A DNA stretch of 64,000 nt, taken from contig JARFIW010001340.1 of NCBI GenBank assembly GCA_036346225.1, forward strand, positions 739,694 to 803,693, in the 5' to 3' direction. Of this stretch, positions 34,919 through 45,985 are shown one piece after another. The stretch is from Platerodrilus igneus (Eukaryota; Arthropoda; Insecta; Coleoptera; Lycidae). The notes under the pieces were generated by a model. The model saw nothing but the letters and a program-made list of their open reading frames with translations. It had not been told where the DNA came from and searched no databases. Made by a program: the position numbers and the translations under genes. Numbering within the stretch: position 1 is the stretch's first letter; each line of letters opens with the position of its first letter.

Positions 34919-35208
34919 AAAATATAAAATTTTATAACAATGTCCTTTTTGGCGCCCAACGTGAACTTAAACTCACATTGGTATTAAATTATTATATTTT
35001 TATTTCCATTTCAAAATCCAACTTTTTCTTTATTAAACTCATTTACATTTTATCTATCTCATGCCTATGTCCTATTATACTATACTATTTATACCTATAC
35101 CTATTCTTATATTCAAATCCTATTCTATTTTTCTATGTCTACCTATTTATAATTTATTTTATATTTCCTTTTATCTATTCATTTGTCTTTGCATGTGTCA
35201 ACTAAAAT

Positions 35209-36660
35209 TTATTTATTTCCAACTTCCCCCATATCACTCTTGAATCTGGGTCCTTTTAATCTATATTTTTCAATCATATTTTTATTTATAAATATGCCCT
35301 CCGTGCTGATTTGACATCCCAGAAATTTAACTTTATCTTGAAAGAATTCGCACTTCTTTAAATTTAACCTTAAACCTGCTATATTTAATTCTAATAATAT
35401 TCTTTCTAAATGAACAAAGTGTTGTTGTACACTATCACTAAATATTAACACGTCATCCACGTAGTGGATACAAAATTCCTCATACGGTCCCAAAATATTC
35501 TGCATCGCCTTCACCAATGCAGCCGTACTCGAGGACAAACCCAACGGGACCACCCTAAATTGATATATTCTTCCTTCTACAGAAAAACCCGTATATTTCC
35601 TTGATTCTCGCGCTAATGGAATCAAACAAAATGAACTTTTTAAATATAATCTATTATAAATTTTCCTATTACCTATTTTCCCTAATATTCTATCTATCTT
35701 TGGTGGACAATTATATTGCGGCTTCGTTCGCTTATTAATTTCACTTGTATCTATACATAACTGAATACTATTATCCCTTTTATTTACGACGACTATTAAT
35801 AAATTCACAAAATTCGTACTGGAGCTCTCTATAATACCTTCAAGTAACATTTCCTCAATTTTTTCCTTCACTCTATTTCCATATACTACTGGAATATGAT
35901 ATATTTTACTGTTAAACGGTTCTGTATTCGTTACTTCCAACTTGTGCACATAACCCGTGGCAATTGTCAACTTCGACCCAATTAATTCTGAATGCTTATT
36001 CAATAATATATTCACCCTATTTCTTAAATCATCTGGACACTTAATATCTCCCTTTTCATTACCCCCATTATTTATCTCATCACTAAACTGATTAATATTT
36101 ACGCAGTCATCTTCTATTACTATATTCCCCTCTTCATACCATTTAATATATTTCCCATTACACTCAATCTCTTTGCATTCCGCATTTATCTTCAACCCCA
36201 ACTTATCTATCATATTCATCCCAAATATAACATCTATCTTCAGTCCAGGTACTACCATAAACTCATTTTCCCATATTTTATCCCCCATTTCACATCTCAG
36301 AATTACCATTTCATTTATCACACTAAATCTCTTATTATTTGGTGCCACTAAATTACACCTCGCTATAGCTATCGCTTTATCCCCCAATTTTTCTCGTTTA
36401 ACAAACTCTTCCGCAACAAGTGATGCCTCTGCTCCAGTATCATTTAACACTTTAATTATTCTATCTTCCACCTTTAAATTAATTATTGGTAATAAGTTTC
36501 TTTCAAATCTTCCTAATTCATTATCCATTTCATATTTAATAAACTCGCACTGTTTTCTGTATCTGTTAATTCGTAGAATTTTCCTTGGTTCGTCCGTACT
36601 CAAAAATCCTGATTTCGCGTCGAAGGTCCTGCCTGACTCATTATCCCTGTATCTGTGCAA
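35209..36660 (-). CDS. F1 Pol: aspartic protease plus reverse transcriptase, truncated
   Basis: 483 open codons. Protease: active-site LNDTGAEASLV (about residues 72-82), NLVAPNNKRFSV, then FMVVPGLKIDVIFGMNMIDKLG. RT: HIPVVYGNRVKEKIEEMLLEGIIESS, VVVNKRDNSIQLCIDTSEINKRT, FRVVPLGLSSSTAALVKAM and the palm motif HYVDDVLIFS, then LKKCEFFQDKVKFLGCQIS. The usual Asp-Tyr-Arg of motif A (DYR.LN) reads DTSEIN here, and the YNRLYLKSSF stretch replaces the common 'FSKLDLKSGF', so the motif A catalytic Asp seems lost. The protein ends 22 residues after 'ISTEGI' with no RNase H or integrase. The pol frame is -1 relative to gag. Confidence 0.88.
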   Translation of the reverse strand: MHRYRDNESGRTFDAKSGFLSTDEPRKILRINRYRKQCEFIKYEMDNELGRFERNLLPIINLKVEDRIIKVLNDTGAEASLVAEEFVKREKLGDKAIAIARCNLVAPNNKRFSVINEMVILRCEMGDKIWENEFMVVPGLKIDVIFGMNMIDKLGLKINAECKEIECNGKYIKWYEEGNIVIEDDCVNINQFSDEINNGGNEKGDIKCPDDLRNRVNILLNKHSELIGSKLTIATGYVHKLEVTNTEPFNSKIYHIPVVYGNRVKEKIEEMLLEGIIESSSTNFVNLLIVVVNKRDNSIQLCIDTSEINKRTKPQYNCPPKIDRILGKIGNRKIYNRLYLKSSFCLIPLARESRKYTGFSVEGRIYQFRVVPLGLSSSTAALVKAMQNILGPYEEFCIHYVDDVLIFSDSVQQHFVHLERILLELNIAGLRLNLKKCEFFQDKVKFLGCQISTEGIFINKNMIEKYRLKGPRFKSDMGEVGNK

Positions 36661-37892
36661 TTCGTATTTCTTATTTCCATACTATTAATATTTCTAGCTT
36701 GCGTCCATCGATCATCATTTTCCTGTCTATTTATTACTCTATTATTTCCCTCATGATTCGTTCTCTCCATTCGTTGCCTTGGTATCTGACCAGTATCCCT
36801 GTTTTGCCTAAAATCATTATCAAAATTGCCATAGTTCCCCCTATTAAAATTTCTTCCGCGATCATAATTATAATTGTTCCTTCGATAATTATTCGGAGTC
36901 TCCGTATTCCTTATAAAATTCGTGCGTCGATCTCTAACATTATTTTCAATTTCATAATCATTTTCCTAATCATCATATCTCTGCAAATAATCAATAAACG
37001 TATCTCTATCCACTATATTTTGCGTCGTTATGTATCGCTTTACTTCAGCGTTAAAATGACTTGCTAAATACCTTATAATAATTTTATCTTCTAAAGGAGG
37101 ATCCAATTGCTTCGCTACAGTAAATTTCTCAATCGCATATGATTCTCGCGTTATCCCTTTCGCCGAATCGTATCTTCCAATAATTAAGTCACTTCGAATT
37201 CGATTTTGCTGATTGTCATTCCAGAATTGACGTAAAAATTTGCTTTCAAACTGTTCAAACGTTTCTATTTCACTCTCAACTAAATTGTACCATCTTTTAG
37301 CATTCCCTCTTAATATTGCCCTAATTAAATTTAATTTCAATAATTCATCTGTAGATCCCTGTATCAACATTTTAAAATTTTTCAGAAATATCTTAGGATT
37401 CAATTTTCCGTCCCCATAAAATTTCGTAAACTGTTCTATTGAAAGATTCGTTTGAATTAACCTATTTGATTCTCTATTAAAATTTATCGGATTACCTTTT
37501 AAATTATTTATTTCTTGATTTATCGATCTGAATTCCGTTTCGCAATTTTCTTCAATTTTATTTAATTTAATGTTTAAATTCGTAATTTTATTGTTGGACT
37601 CCCTTTCGTATCCTTCTTGTTTCGTTTTGATTAAAGAAATATTATCCCATAATCCGTCTATTTCCTCAGAAACTTTCCCAATTTTAACATTCAACTGTGC
37701 TTTAATCTCCGCGACAGTGTGGTTTGTTTCTTTCAGTCCATCACTAAGAATCTTGATTTCCTTCTCTAATTTCTCGCTGTATTCCTCCATTTTTGTTGTA
37801 ACTGTATTTATGGCTTGTTCACTCCTGTCCATTTTATCATTTAATGCCATTAAAATATCCAACATTTTGGTTTCTTGGGATCCTTTCTCCAT
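36600..37892 (-). CDS. F1 Gag with long coiled coil; in-frame TAG
   Basis: The ATG at 37,892 opens 308 codons. Residues ~1-150 are a heptad-like coiled coil (NDKMDRSEQAINTV, IDGLWDNISLIKTKQEGYE, KLNKIEENCETEFRSINQEI). Residues ~170-300 are the Retrotrans_gag core (FYGDGKLNPKIFLKNF, RAILRGNAKRWYNLV, FESKFLRQFWND). A TAG at 36,966-36,968 ends the frame. The same frame then stays open to a TGA at 36,600-36,602 and encodes an Arg/Asn-rich basic tail instead of CCHC knuckles. The F3 Gag reads through the equivalent position into a similar basic tail, so the TAG is either a mutation or a partial read-through stop. The tail frame overlaps pol. Confidence 0.85.
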
Positions 37893-38118
37893 TTTGAAAT
37901 TACTATTCTTACTCTAAACTTTTAAATACTAAATAAATCTACCTAACTTTAAATACTGTACAAATTTCTCTATTTTTCCTTTAATTGAAGCTTTTCAAAT
38001 CCCCGGTTTAGTTTAATTAATTTATTTTTACTCTTACGGTCGTATTTTAAATTTTAATTTAATTTAATTTGCGCCTCCTAATCTCAGTTTATTTTACCGT
38101 GATAAAATCGTGCTTTAA

Positions 38119-38143
38119 TTCGAGCCCTAATGTTGGTGCGCCA
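38119..38143 (-). promoter_or_regulatory. primer-binding site of F1
   Basis: On the minus strand, TGGCGCACCAACATTAGGG starts 7-8 bp after the LTR end (CAGCA ATAAAGA). TGG plus the GGGCTCGAA continuation is the shape of a tRNA 3'-end complement. A second, older copy of the same unit is inside the LTR, 50 bp away (38,169-38,193). The tRNA species cannot be named from this alone. Confidence 0.7.
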
Positions 38144-38150
38144 TCTTTAT

Positions 38151-40000
38151 TGCTGTAATTATTGGATACTCAAGCCCCTTCGTTGGGCTGCCACCTTTAT
38201 TGCTATGCTATTCGAATAATTATCATGCCCCGACTTTGTGCTGCATTATTTATTTTCTACGTACTCTAAATTATTGGACCACCATTTTAATATTCACGAT
38301 TAAGTGTAATTATTTCCTTCTCCAGCTGTTTTCTTAATATTGCTATCAACTGGACCTTATCTGTAAACAACTCTATCTACCAATGGCAAAATTCGATACG
38401 TTACCGCCTTGCGACTTATCACTTTCCTGCTCAACTGGTGGCTCCGCCTTTTGTACTATTTAAATCTTATGACCTCGGCTAGCATTTATTTGCAATTATA
38501 AAATTCAGTAAATTTAGATTTTGTATTATAGAACCAATATGTTATGTACAGCTTTTGAAATTATTCGAAATACACTTTTCAATCAGTTAATTTTATAAAT
38601 CTCATTTATTAACAATCATTTACTCAAAACCCAAAGTCACCAAAGAAAATTTATGATCTTTACCAACAAATGTAGAATATTCTAAACCTGTTTTCTATTA
38701 CTCATTCAATACGTATGCAACTTCTTTGTTGACTTTTCACAAGCATTCTTATTTAGCAAATTCAATATTAAAATAAAATAAATTCATATAGAAACAAATG
38801 TCTTATAACTGAAAATCTGACCTGGTTATCTTTAAACGCTTCAATAAAATTATCTTCCAATACTGATTCCATTCAAATTATTACACTATGGAACCACCAT
38901 TATTAAATTATATACCTTGATAATCTTCAACTTAGACTTTTATCATTCTTGCCCCAGACTTAAAATAGTAGTTTGTTTCACCCCTGTACTTCAAGATTGT
39001 ATTATTCTTCTTTTTCCCTTGACATTTAAATTGTATTACTGTATTTTTTTCTTAACATCTGAATCCTAGTCTATTTCCCTCAGACCTCGAAACCCTATTA
39101 TTTTTATGTCTTAGTTTACAATAAATTTATTAAAAACGTACTTACGTTTAAACGGTAATTATAATCTTCATATTAGCACTTATATTATTTTTCACTTTTA
39201 TACTTGTTGCGTATTACTTTATTTAATGGCAATGCACTTCGGCCTTCATTGAGTTCAAAACTGACTTTCCCATCAAGGTGCTTGCTAATATAATCTCAAC
39301 CTCCCTCTCCATCCGCGGGTTTGGTCTAGAACTCGTCGCTTGTCTCTGACCAATCAAATAATTACATATTGAGCAGTTTCTGATGCAATGCTCTACCTTT
39401 CCTCATAATCACCACCTGTCCACAGCTGTCTTTCATAATCAACATGCTGTATTTTGATAGATTACCTGCTTTTCTATAAACAACTGATGCAACCCGATTT
39501 TAAATTTCCATGTTTACATGCGATTCACGCAATTTTTAATCATTTCTCTTATCAAATGGTTATATCTTTGTACGCATTTATATTAACTGCCTGAAACTTT
39601 ATTTCTATATCCGTATTACTTTAATTGTCTGGAACTCTTTTTTTTAATGCGTGTCTAATTACACTTTATCATTTATTACGCGTGCTTCCACTGAAAAATA
39701 TCCTTATTTGTTTTACCTAAATTAACTAAACTTTATCTACAGGGTATTTAATATTTACTATCTACTTTAATACATTTACTTCTCATTCCTACGCCAACCA
39801 TGCGTCTTCCTATGTTTACCTGCGTCGCCCAAAACTATCTCTACTCTATATACAGGGTGTTGACTACTTACTATCTACAAACTATGTCTATTTCTTAATT
39901 GTTTCCTAAAATAAGTACAGTTTTCTGCTGCCTATCCTAATTATTCATTCCCGAACGACCTTTACTATAACGTGCACCCTTAAACAACCCCTTATCACAG

Positions 40001-40002
<2 letters not shown>
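38151..40002 (-). repeat. F1 5' LTR
   Basis: 1,852 bp. TGCTGTGATAAGG at 40,002 to ATTACAGCA at 38,151. The motif CAACACCCTGTATATAGAG at about 39,845-39,865 (minus) is the shared promoter-like box. Confidence 0.9.

Positions 40003-40045
<43 letters not shown>
40003..40045. repeat. (AT)n array
   Basis: Between the F1 5' LTR start and the LTR4-B end. Confidence 0.95.
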
Positions 40046-40046
<1 letters not shown>

Positions 40047-40446
40047 GAAAGCTAAGTCCACAATTGGGTCGACATTTTATTCTAATTCTAATTATATATC
40101 TGAAAGCTAAGCCCACAATTGGGTCAACATTTAATTCTGCGAAGTCTATCTATGATTTAAGCCCCACAATTCGGGCTGCCAAAATACTCTGCAGTTTTCT
40201 GTGGAGTTGACGATGTCCTTCCTTAATGGACCCCAAACTACTGCCGACTTTTTGCTATAAATTCCTAAAACTCAGCTTCATCAGTGAAGTTCTCCAAGGT
40301 TGTTCAGCTGCTAACTGAAATATACTGCCATACTATTCTATTAAAGCAAATACGGCTACAGTGACGATTTATTCATAGAACACATAAAATTCCCACATAA
40401 GAATATGGTATAATAATAAATCATAAAAGTTCATTCGGTACAGCTT

Positions 40447-42507
40447 TAGTCCATTAAATTTTTAGAAATATACCCATAAGGCATAAAATGTCATTATACT
40501 CCAAATAAATCCGCAAAAGCAATTATATACAAAGATCTGTTACCTGGAATGCACCACCACACATGTATCCACAATCATACCATCGATGACTATTGCCCTC
40601 ATCAATGACTGCACGTTTGGGAACCTCCCCAAGGTGCTACTCTATTCTCTCAATCACCACTTGACGATACAACCAAACTTCACCAACTCTGATACTGGTC
40701 CAATTTACCATGGGTAAACCACCAAATCGATCCATCAACAATCTCTACTGCATTTTTGTGTATGCCTTGCACCAACAACCATATATGAAGCAGTTTGTAC
40801 TTACTTTCATCAAGTATGCTTCGGATATTTAAACCATCTTTCTCATTAATTTGTATACTGCTAGTACAAACTCTACAACAACTTGTGTATAAATTTTGTT
40901 TCAAGTACTGTATAATTATTTGTTTACCACTATTAGTAGACGCGTCGATGAAACTCAAAAGAGAGCCCTACTACCAGTGTCTGGTGTTTATATAGCCATT
41001 TCTGCCCCTCTCAAGCTTCATAATACTTGCAACTCCGTTGATACAAACAAAACAGCCTTCTTAGTAAAATTTTAAACGGTTAACACATTTCTTAAAAACC
41101 CCTCATAAACAAATGCTCAACTGCCACTTTAGTTCCGAAAACACCAGTTTAGCCTTCACCAATTCTCTGTAAATTTCTACCCTAATATCAAGTGCCACCT
41201 AATTTTAGAAGTTTGACGATACAAACAAAATCTTTTCTACGAAAGCACAAAATTCGCGTCGCAACGGATATCCACTTTGTCGAATCTTAGCCACTACTCC
41301 CAAACGTTTATAACAAACACCCCTTCTATGGAACTATCTGTCTCCTTTTATCCAACACACACAATCTTCTATCCCTTACTTTATTTTCAACTTGCTCCTG
41401 TCCTTGACGCAATAGCTCTCTCCAGCAATATTTAAATAATCCTGTCTCATTTACACATATATCCTATCTTATACTCCTTCTCTGTTTATTTTTAGCAGCT
41501 TGTACATGTATCTACCTTATCCCCACTAAAATATTAAAATCTTCAATTGATGTTTTTAGAAACATGCGGCATCTCACTCGTACATATTAAATCTATTCTT
41601 TCTTTGTCTCACTGTTTTTTTCCCAAGTCAACCCAACACCTAATACATGATATCTTTGTTCTGTTTCTGTGCCTACTATCAACATTCCCTCTTTCCAACG
41701 GTTATTTGTGCTCATTTTCTGCTTGAATCTCTAGAATCCAGCTAAGGTAGAACTTATTTACAACAATATTAAGAAATCTTTTACCAAAACAACTTTCAAA
41801 CTCGTAAACAAATACTAAGAACGTGTTGTTTGTCTGCTCCCTTTTGTTTGAATTTACTAGAAGCAGTAATAGTTAAGCTTGTTTCTCTCAAAACAATTTA
41901 ACACCTTTTGTAAATAATACTAAGAAAACATCTCCTTCTACACATTGTTTAACAAACATTGTATCGGCCACTTGTCCTCTTTTGCTATAATTAAGCTTTT
42001 GAAAATTATACAAATGCTAAGGTTTTACCAATTATATTTACACCTTATAAACTATCATTAAATTTGCACGCTAATGATATTTACATTTATTACACCTGTT
42101 AATTCATGAAAATTAATATATCAACTTCCTTGATTATGACCTTAGAATTATTGATTTTTACGCTAAAAGAATCTGAAAAGCTTTTGACTATTATACATCC
42201 AATCTGCTATAATTTAAGATGCTTGCTTTTCCACTGCACATTAACAAATATTACATCTGCAATTGATTAGAAAGGTTTTTGTTACTTTGCATCTAAGCAT
42301 CCTTAAAGTTCTTTATCCGAATTAAATTTTATTCTAAGGGTTTGCAATGCGTTAAAAATTGTTGCTTTTGCTATCTACATGCTGCAACTTGAAATAAATT
42401 GTCCAATGAATTATCTAATCAATTTTAACATTTACATTTACATTTCACGCATAGTATCGGTGCTCCGTGTTTATAGTTCTCTTAGTTTGAGTGAATAAAA
42501 GTTAATT
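40447..42507 (-). other. LTR4-B body, non-coding
   Basis: Mirror of 25,441-27,307 plus 30,606-30,764. The 92-codon open frame at 40,680-40,958 shows no known domain and is not treated as a gene. Confidence 0.5.
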
Positions 42508-43115
42508 ATGCCATTAATCAATAAATGTTTGATTTGCGATATCTACCTAAATCCAGATCAAGAATTAAAGTGTGATTATTGAAAAAATTACCAATACATA
42601 CAACTTGTACCCGTCTTATACGTGGTGAGATTTAATGTTTGTTAATGAAAGAACGACGTATTACATACCAATGCGATAAATGTGATGTCCAGAGAAACGA
42701 AATTCGGGAATTCAAAGATTTGATACTTAGACTAACATTTGAATGAGCTGAACTAAAATTAAAAGTTGCCAATACTGAAGTTTGCGACAAATCGAATTGG
42801 GATGCTAATGAAGATATCATCTCTGAAATTTCTGATCGTTAGCAACATTCAAACAACATCAATATGTTTACCATTGAGGAAAGCACTAGTGATTCCACGA
42901 CCACAAGAGCCTTGGAAGATATAAGTAAAGTTAAAAATATATTGAATCCACTTATTGGTACAGAGAATATTAAAGCATTTTGCCTGGGGAAAATAACTCA
43001 ACCGAATAAACCAAGACTGCTCAAGGTGATTTTGAATTCCAAGACTGATGCACTTAAAACTCTTCGAAACAGAAGTCAAGTAAGCAAGTCGGAGTTGCAT
43101 CGAATCAAACACTGA
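42508..43115 (+). pseudogene. LINE ORF1, copy B
   Basis: Starts MPLINKCLICDIYLNPDQE, with a Cys-x2-Cys pair. A TGA stands where a Cys codon would complete the next pair (near 42,578). Later segments include YQCDKCDVQRNEI (another Cys-x2-Cys) and a stop in the 'LTFE' region. 42,864-43,115 is open and carries the basic KPRLLKVILNSKTDALKTLRN core. Confidence 0.62.
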
Positions 43116-43383
43116 TGCAACGTAAACACATAAAAAAATTGCTATCAAATGTTCAAAATCGGATAGATAACGGCGAAAACAATATCACCATTCGTTACTT
43201 ACGCGGTGTCCCTTAAATAGTTTCTACAAAAAACTGAATCATCTGCACTGTTATTATCAAAACACTCGTATAAGAAACAAAAGCAATCAATTTTATTCTT
43301 CGGTATCGGATGGTGAATTCGATATCATAGCAATCACCGAGACTTGGCTATCTAGTGATTTTTCAAGTGCGGAATACTTTAAT

Positions 43384-44001
43384 ATGAATACATACAGTGT
43401 TTTTAGACACGATCGTCAATTTGAACAAGTGGGAATGTCTCATGGCAAAGGAGTCCTTCTCGCTTTTAAAAATAAATTTTCGGTTCAACAGCTGAATTTG
43501 ACGGAACTAGTGCAACAGGTCACACATGTAGATTTAGTGGGTTGCAAATGTACTATTAATAGCTTTTGTTTTTATATTTTTGTAATCTACATTCCTCGTA
43601 TACCAACATCTGATACACTTGAAACTTTGCTTGAATATTTCACGCAAATTTTTTCAAATGGCACGAAGAAGGTAATAATTTTCGGAGACTTTAATATACC
43701 AAGCTATGTTAACTCAACAGTAGATGATAACCTGAGTCAAATTTTGAACAATTTCGCTAATCTTCTTAATTTAAAACAATTCAATAATATGAAGAATCAA
43801 CAAGGTAAAATACTGGATCTTATTTTCTCTAATATTGAGTGCGTTGTGATGAGAGATAATTTACCGTTTGTAGGTGAAAATGTACATCATCCAGCCTTAA
43901 TAACTACTATCACCATGAATATCAAGCGTCATATTAATTTTCCAATAAATTTAAATAATAGGAAACACAACTTTCGGAAAGCTAATTTTACAGCAGTTTA
44001 A
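43384..44001 (+). pseudogene. LINE endonuclease domain, copy B
   Basis: 205 open codons: VGMSHGKGVLLAFKN, DLVGCKCTI, VIYIPRIPTSD, VIIFGDFNIPSY (intact GDFN), LDLIFSN and VHHPALIT. The N-terminal catalytic part upstream (DIIAITETWLSSDF at about 43,320-43,365) is in another frame. Better preserved than copy A but still interrupted. Confidence 0.82.
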
Positions 44002-44437
44002 AGCGCATTATTAGAAACAGATTGGTGTATTCTTCAAAATTATTTAAACGTTAACCCAGTATGTGATAAGTTCTATGAAATACTGTACACAATTTTCGAT
44101 TGCTATGTGCCGCTTTGTACGAATAAGCCGCATGCATATTAGTTATGGTTTACGAAGGAAATCATTGAAAGCATTAAAGCCAAAAACATTATACATAGGA
44201 AGTATAAAAATTTAATGTCTGTTGAAAACTGTAATCAGTTTAAACTAAAAAAAAAAATCTGTAAAACATCAAATCAAGAATGCATATGCAGCTTATATTT
44301 CTAGTACTAAGCCACTAGTTGCTACTGATCCGCAGCAATTTTGGCAATTTGTCATTAATAAGAAAAATGTAAGTCGTATACTGGAGATTGTAAAATATGG
44401 AGGCAATGAATATCGCACCCCGCAACTAACTGTTGAC

Positions 44438-44835
44438 GTGTTTGCTAAATATTTTAATAGCATGTATCAACCAAACCCTCTTTTTGTGAACTCCGATGAC
44501 TTCAGGGTCTTTCAATATAATAACATGCCAATTATAAATCTAACAGGTATTTATGAAACTGACATCTTGTCAGCTATAAGAAAACTAAAAAATAAAGACA
44601 TCGGGTGGACTAGATCAATTACCCAGTTACATTATCAAAGACTACTGTAACGTATTTGTGATCCCGCTTTTGATAATTTTTAATCTAAGTCTAAAAACAT
44701 CAGTATTTCCCACACAATGGAAGTAAACAAAGGTTTGTCCAATTTTTAAGAATGAAGATATCGTTGATATCACTAATTATAGACCAATCTCAAGTATTTG
44801 TAATTTCGCGAAGATTTTTGAGATCATTCTATCCC

Positions 44836-44881
<46 letters not shown>

Positions 44882-45082
44882 GTCAAGCAAATTATCTCGC
44901 CCTTCCAACATGGCTTTATGGAGAAGAGGTCAGCAACTACTAATTTTGCTTGCTTAGCGCAATTCATATACGATGAACTAGATAAACAGGGTCAAGTATA
45001 TGTTGTATATACAGACTTAGCTAAAACTTTTGACAAACTAACTTACAAAATCCTGCTCTTAAAACTACACGAAATTAAATAA
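44438..45082 (+). pseudogene. LINE RT N-terminal half, copy B
   Basis: 44,438-44,650 encodes the pre-RT segment (TDILSAIRKLKNKD). RT continues in shifted frames: ITNYRPISSICNFAKIFEII, AT array, ISPFQHGFMEKRSATTN, YVVYTDLAKTFDKLTYK (motif A), ending with LHEIK and a stop at about 45,080. Confidence 0.75.
44839..44878. repeat. (AT)n array inside RT, copy B
   Basis: Counterpart of 23,179-23,225, at the same codon position. Confidence 0.93.
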
Positions 45083-45469
45083 AAATGAATAAAAACCCTT
45101 AACCACAAAAATATTTAAAATACTAGATACGTATTTTGACCACTATATGGTCATCATCAGTAGGATTTTTAAATAATAATTAGCTGTTGTTCCGGAACAT
45201 TTCAGAGGATATTCCCCTCACTGCTTAGGCTGAAGTGAACCTTCCCAACATACAATTTACTATAATGGTGCTTTAAACACTATTGAGAATATTCTCCTCG
45301 CCCATAGGCGGGTGTTCTCCACAACAAACAAGTGAATTGTGACGTTATAACTAAAATCTACTTAATTTATACTAATTCTAAATCTGCTGAAGTGGAACCA
45401 AATTAATCTTGCTAAAAGGGTGATATGAAAAAGACCGCATGTTGAGGTGCTGCTAAAAGAGTGATGTGA

Positions 45470-45985
45470 TAAGTCCCACGTTGAGCGTCACTAAAAGGGT
45501 GCTGTGATACAGATACAGCAATTTGTAAAACTTGAAACTTTGCCTGGCTAGTTCAACGGAATTAATGGAGTCTTCAAAATGAATTAAAATACGGCAATAT
45601 CACAAAGCATTTATACAGTATGAAATATTTTCTCTCATACAAAAGTATTTACAACATCGTTTCTTTCAAACATAAAATAATTTCTAAGAAGTATTTGTTA
45701 TAAAAAATTTATTCTTTATCGTATTTTAAATTTACAGAACTAAATTTCCTTTTTTATGGATGATTTACCTGGTTTTGTTTATTGCCATGCTTGTAAGGTT
45801 TGTTTGGCCAAAAAATCCTTGACAGATAATCTATTAAAAGGTCAGAGTGTTTCAAACTCCGATCACAAATTTCCTGTTAAAAATCCCTTACATAAAAAAA
45901 ATTATTAGGACAATCTTAAACCAGATACAAATACTCCAATCTTAGTTAAAAATAAATCTAAAAGTAATACTTTTTGGTTAAATCT
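45470..45985. other. junction of LTR4-B and F3 3' LTR, unclassified
   Basis: Starts with a PBS-like GACGCTCAACGTGGGAC (minus) at 45,472-45,495. 45,757-45,990 has a + strand reading MDDLPGFVYCHACKVCLAKK, with one TAG, of unknown origin. It is not similar to the other F3 LTR, so it may be the distal 3' LTR or a separate insertion. Confidence 0.35.

Larger units (their letters stand above)
33027..40002 (-). mobile_element. F1 Gypsy retrotransposon with both LTRs, non-autonomous
   Basis: LTRs at 38,151-40,002 (5') and 33,027-34,903 (3') are near identical apart from small indels. The internal region is only 3.25 kb and codes on the minus strand for Gag and a Pol that ends inside RT/connection. 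RNase H and integrase are absent. A PBS follows the 5' LTR and a polypurine tract precedes the 3' LTR. AT arrays sit on both sides, so the insertion went into an AT microsatellite. It must have moved with enzymes supplied in trans. Confidence 0.9.
42508..45082 (+). mobile_element. 3'-truncated LINE inside LTR4-B
   Basis: Plus-strand twin of 22,975-25,440: ORF1 from the ATG at 42,508, endonuclease 43,384-44,001, RT from 44,438 to just after motif A, then the same end point. Damage is shared with copy A (the TGA in the Cys-rich start, the stop in ORF1 and the AT array in RT), so both descend from an already dead LINE. Confidence 0.78.
40046..45469 (-). mobile_element. LTR4-B: inverted copy of LTR4-A
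   Basis: Matches LTR4-A in reverse from the TGAAAGCTAAG end at 40,046 to 45,469, where similarity stops 10 bp short of the A copy's start. It lacks the Harbinger and solo LTR but has the LINE. The right end runs into a PBS-like unit (45,472-45,495) and does not show the expected CTTAGCTTTCA terminus, so that boundary is damaged or recombined. Confidence 0.75.

Noticed and set aside
36173..37067. Plus-strand hydrophobic frames over F1 gag/pol
   Set aside because: Reverse complements of gag and pol, with composition typical of antisense AT-rich coding DNA.
33027..40002. An endogenous retrovirus with env
   Set aside because: No envelope or integrase frame. The internal region is only 3.25 kb.
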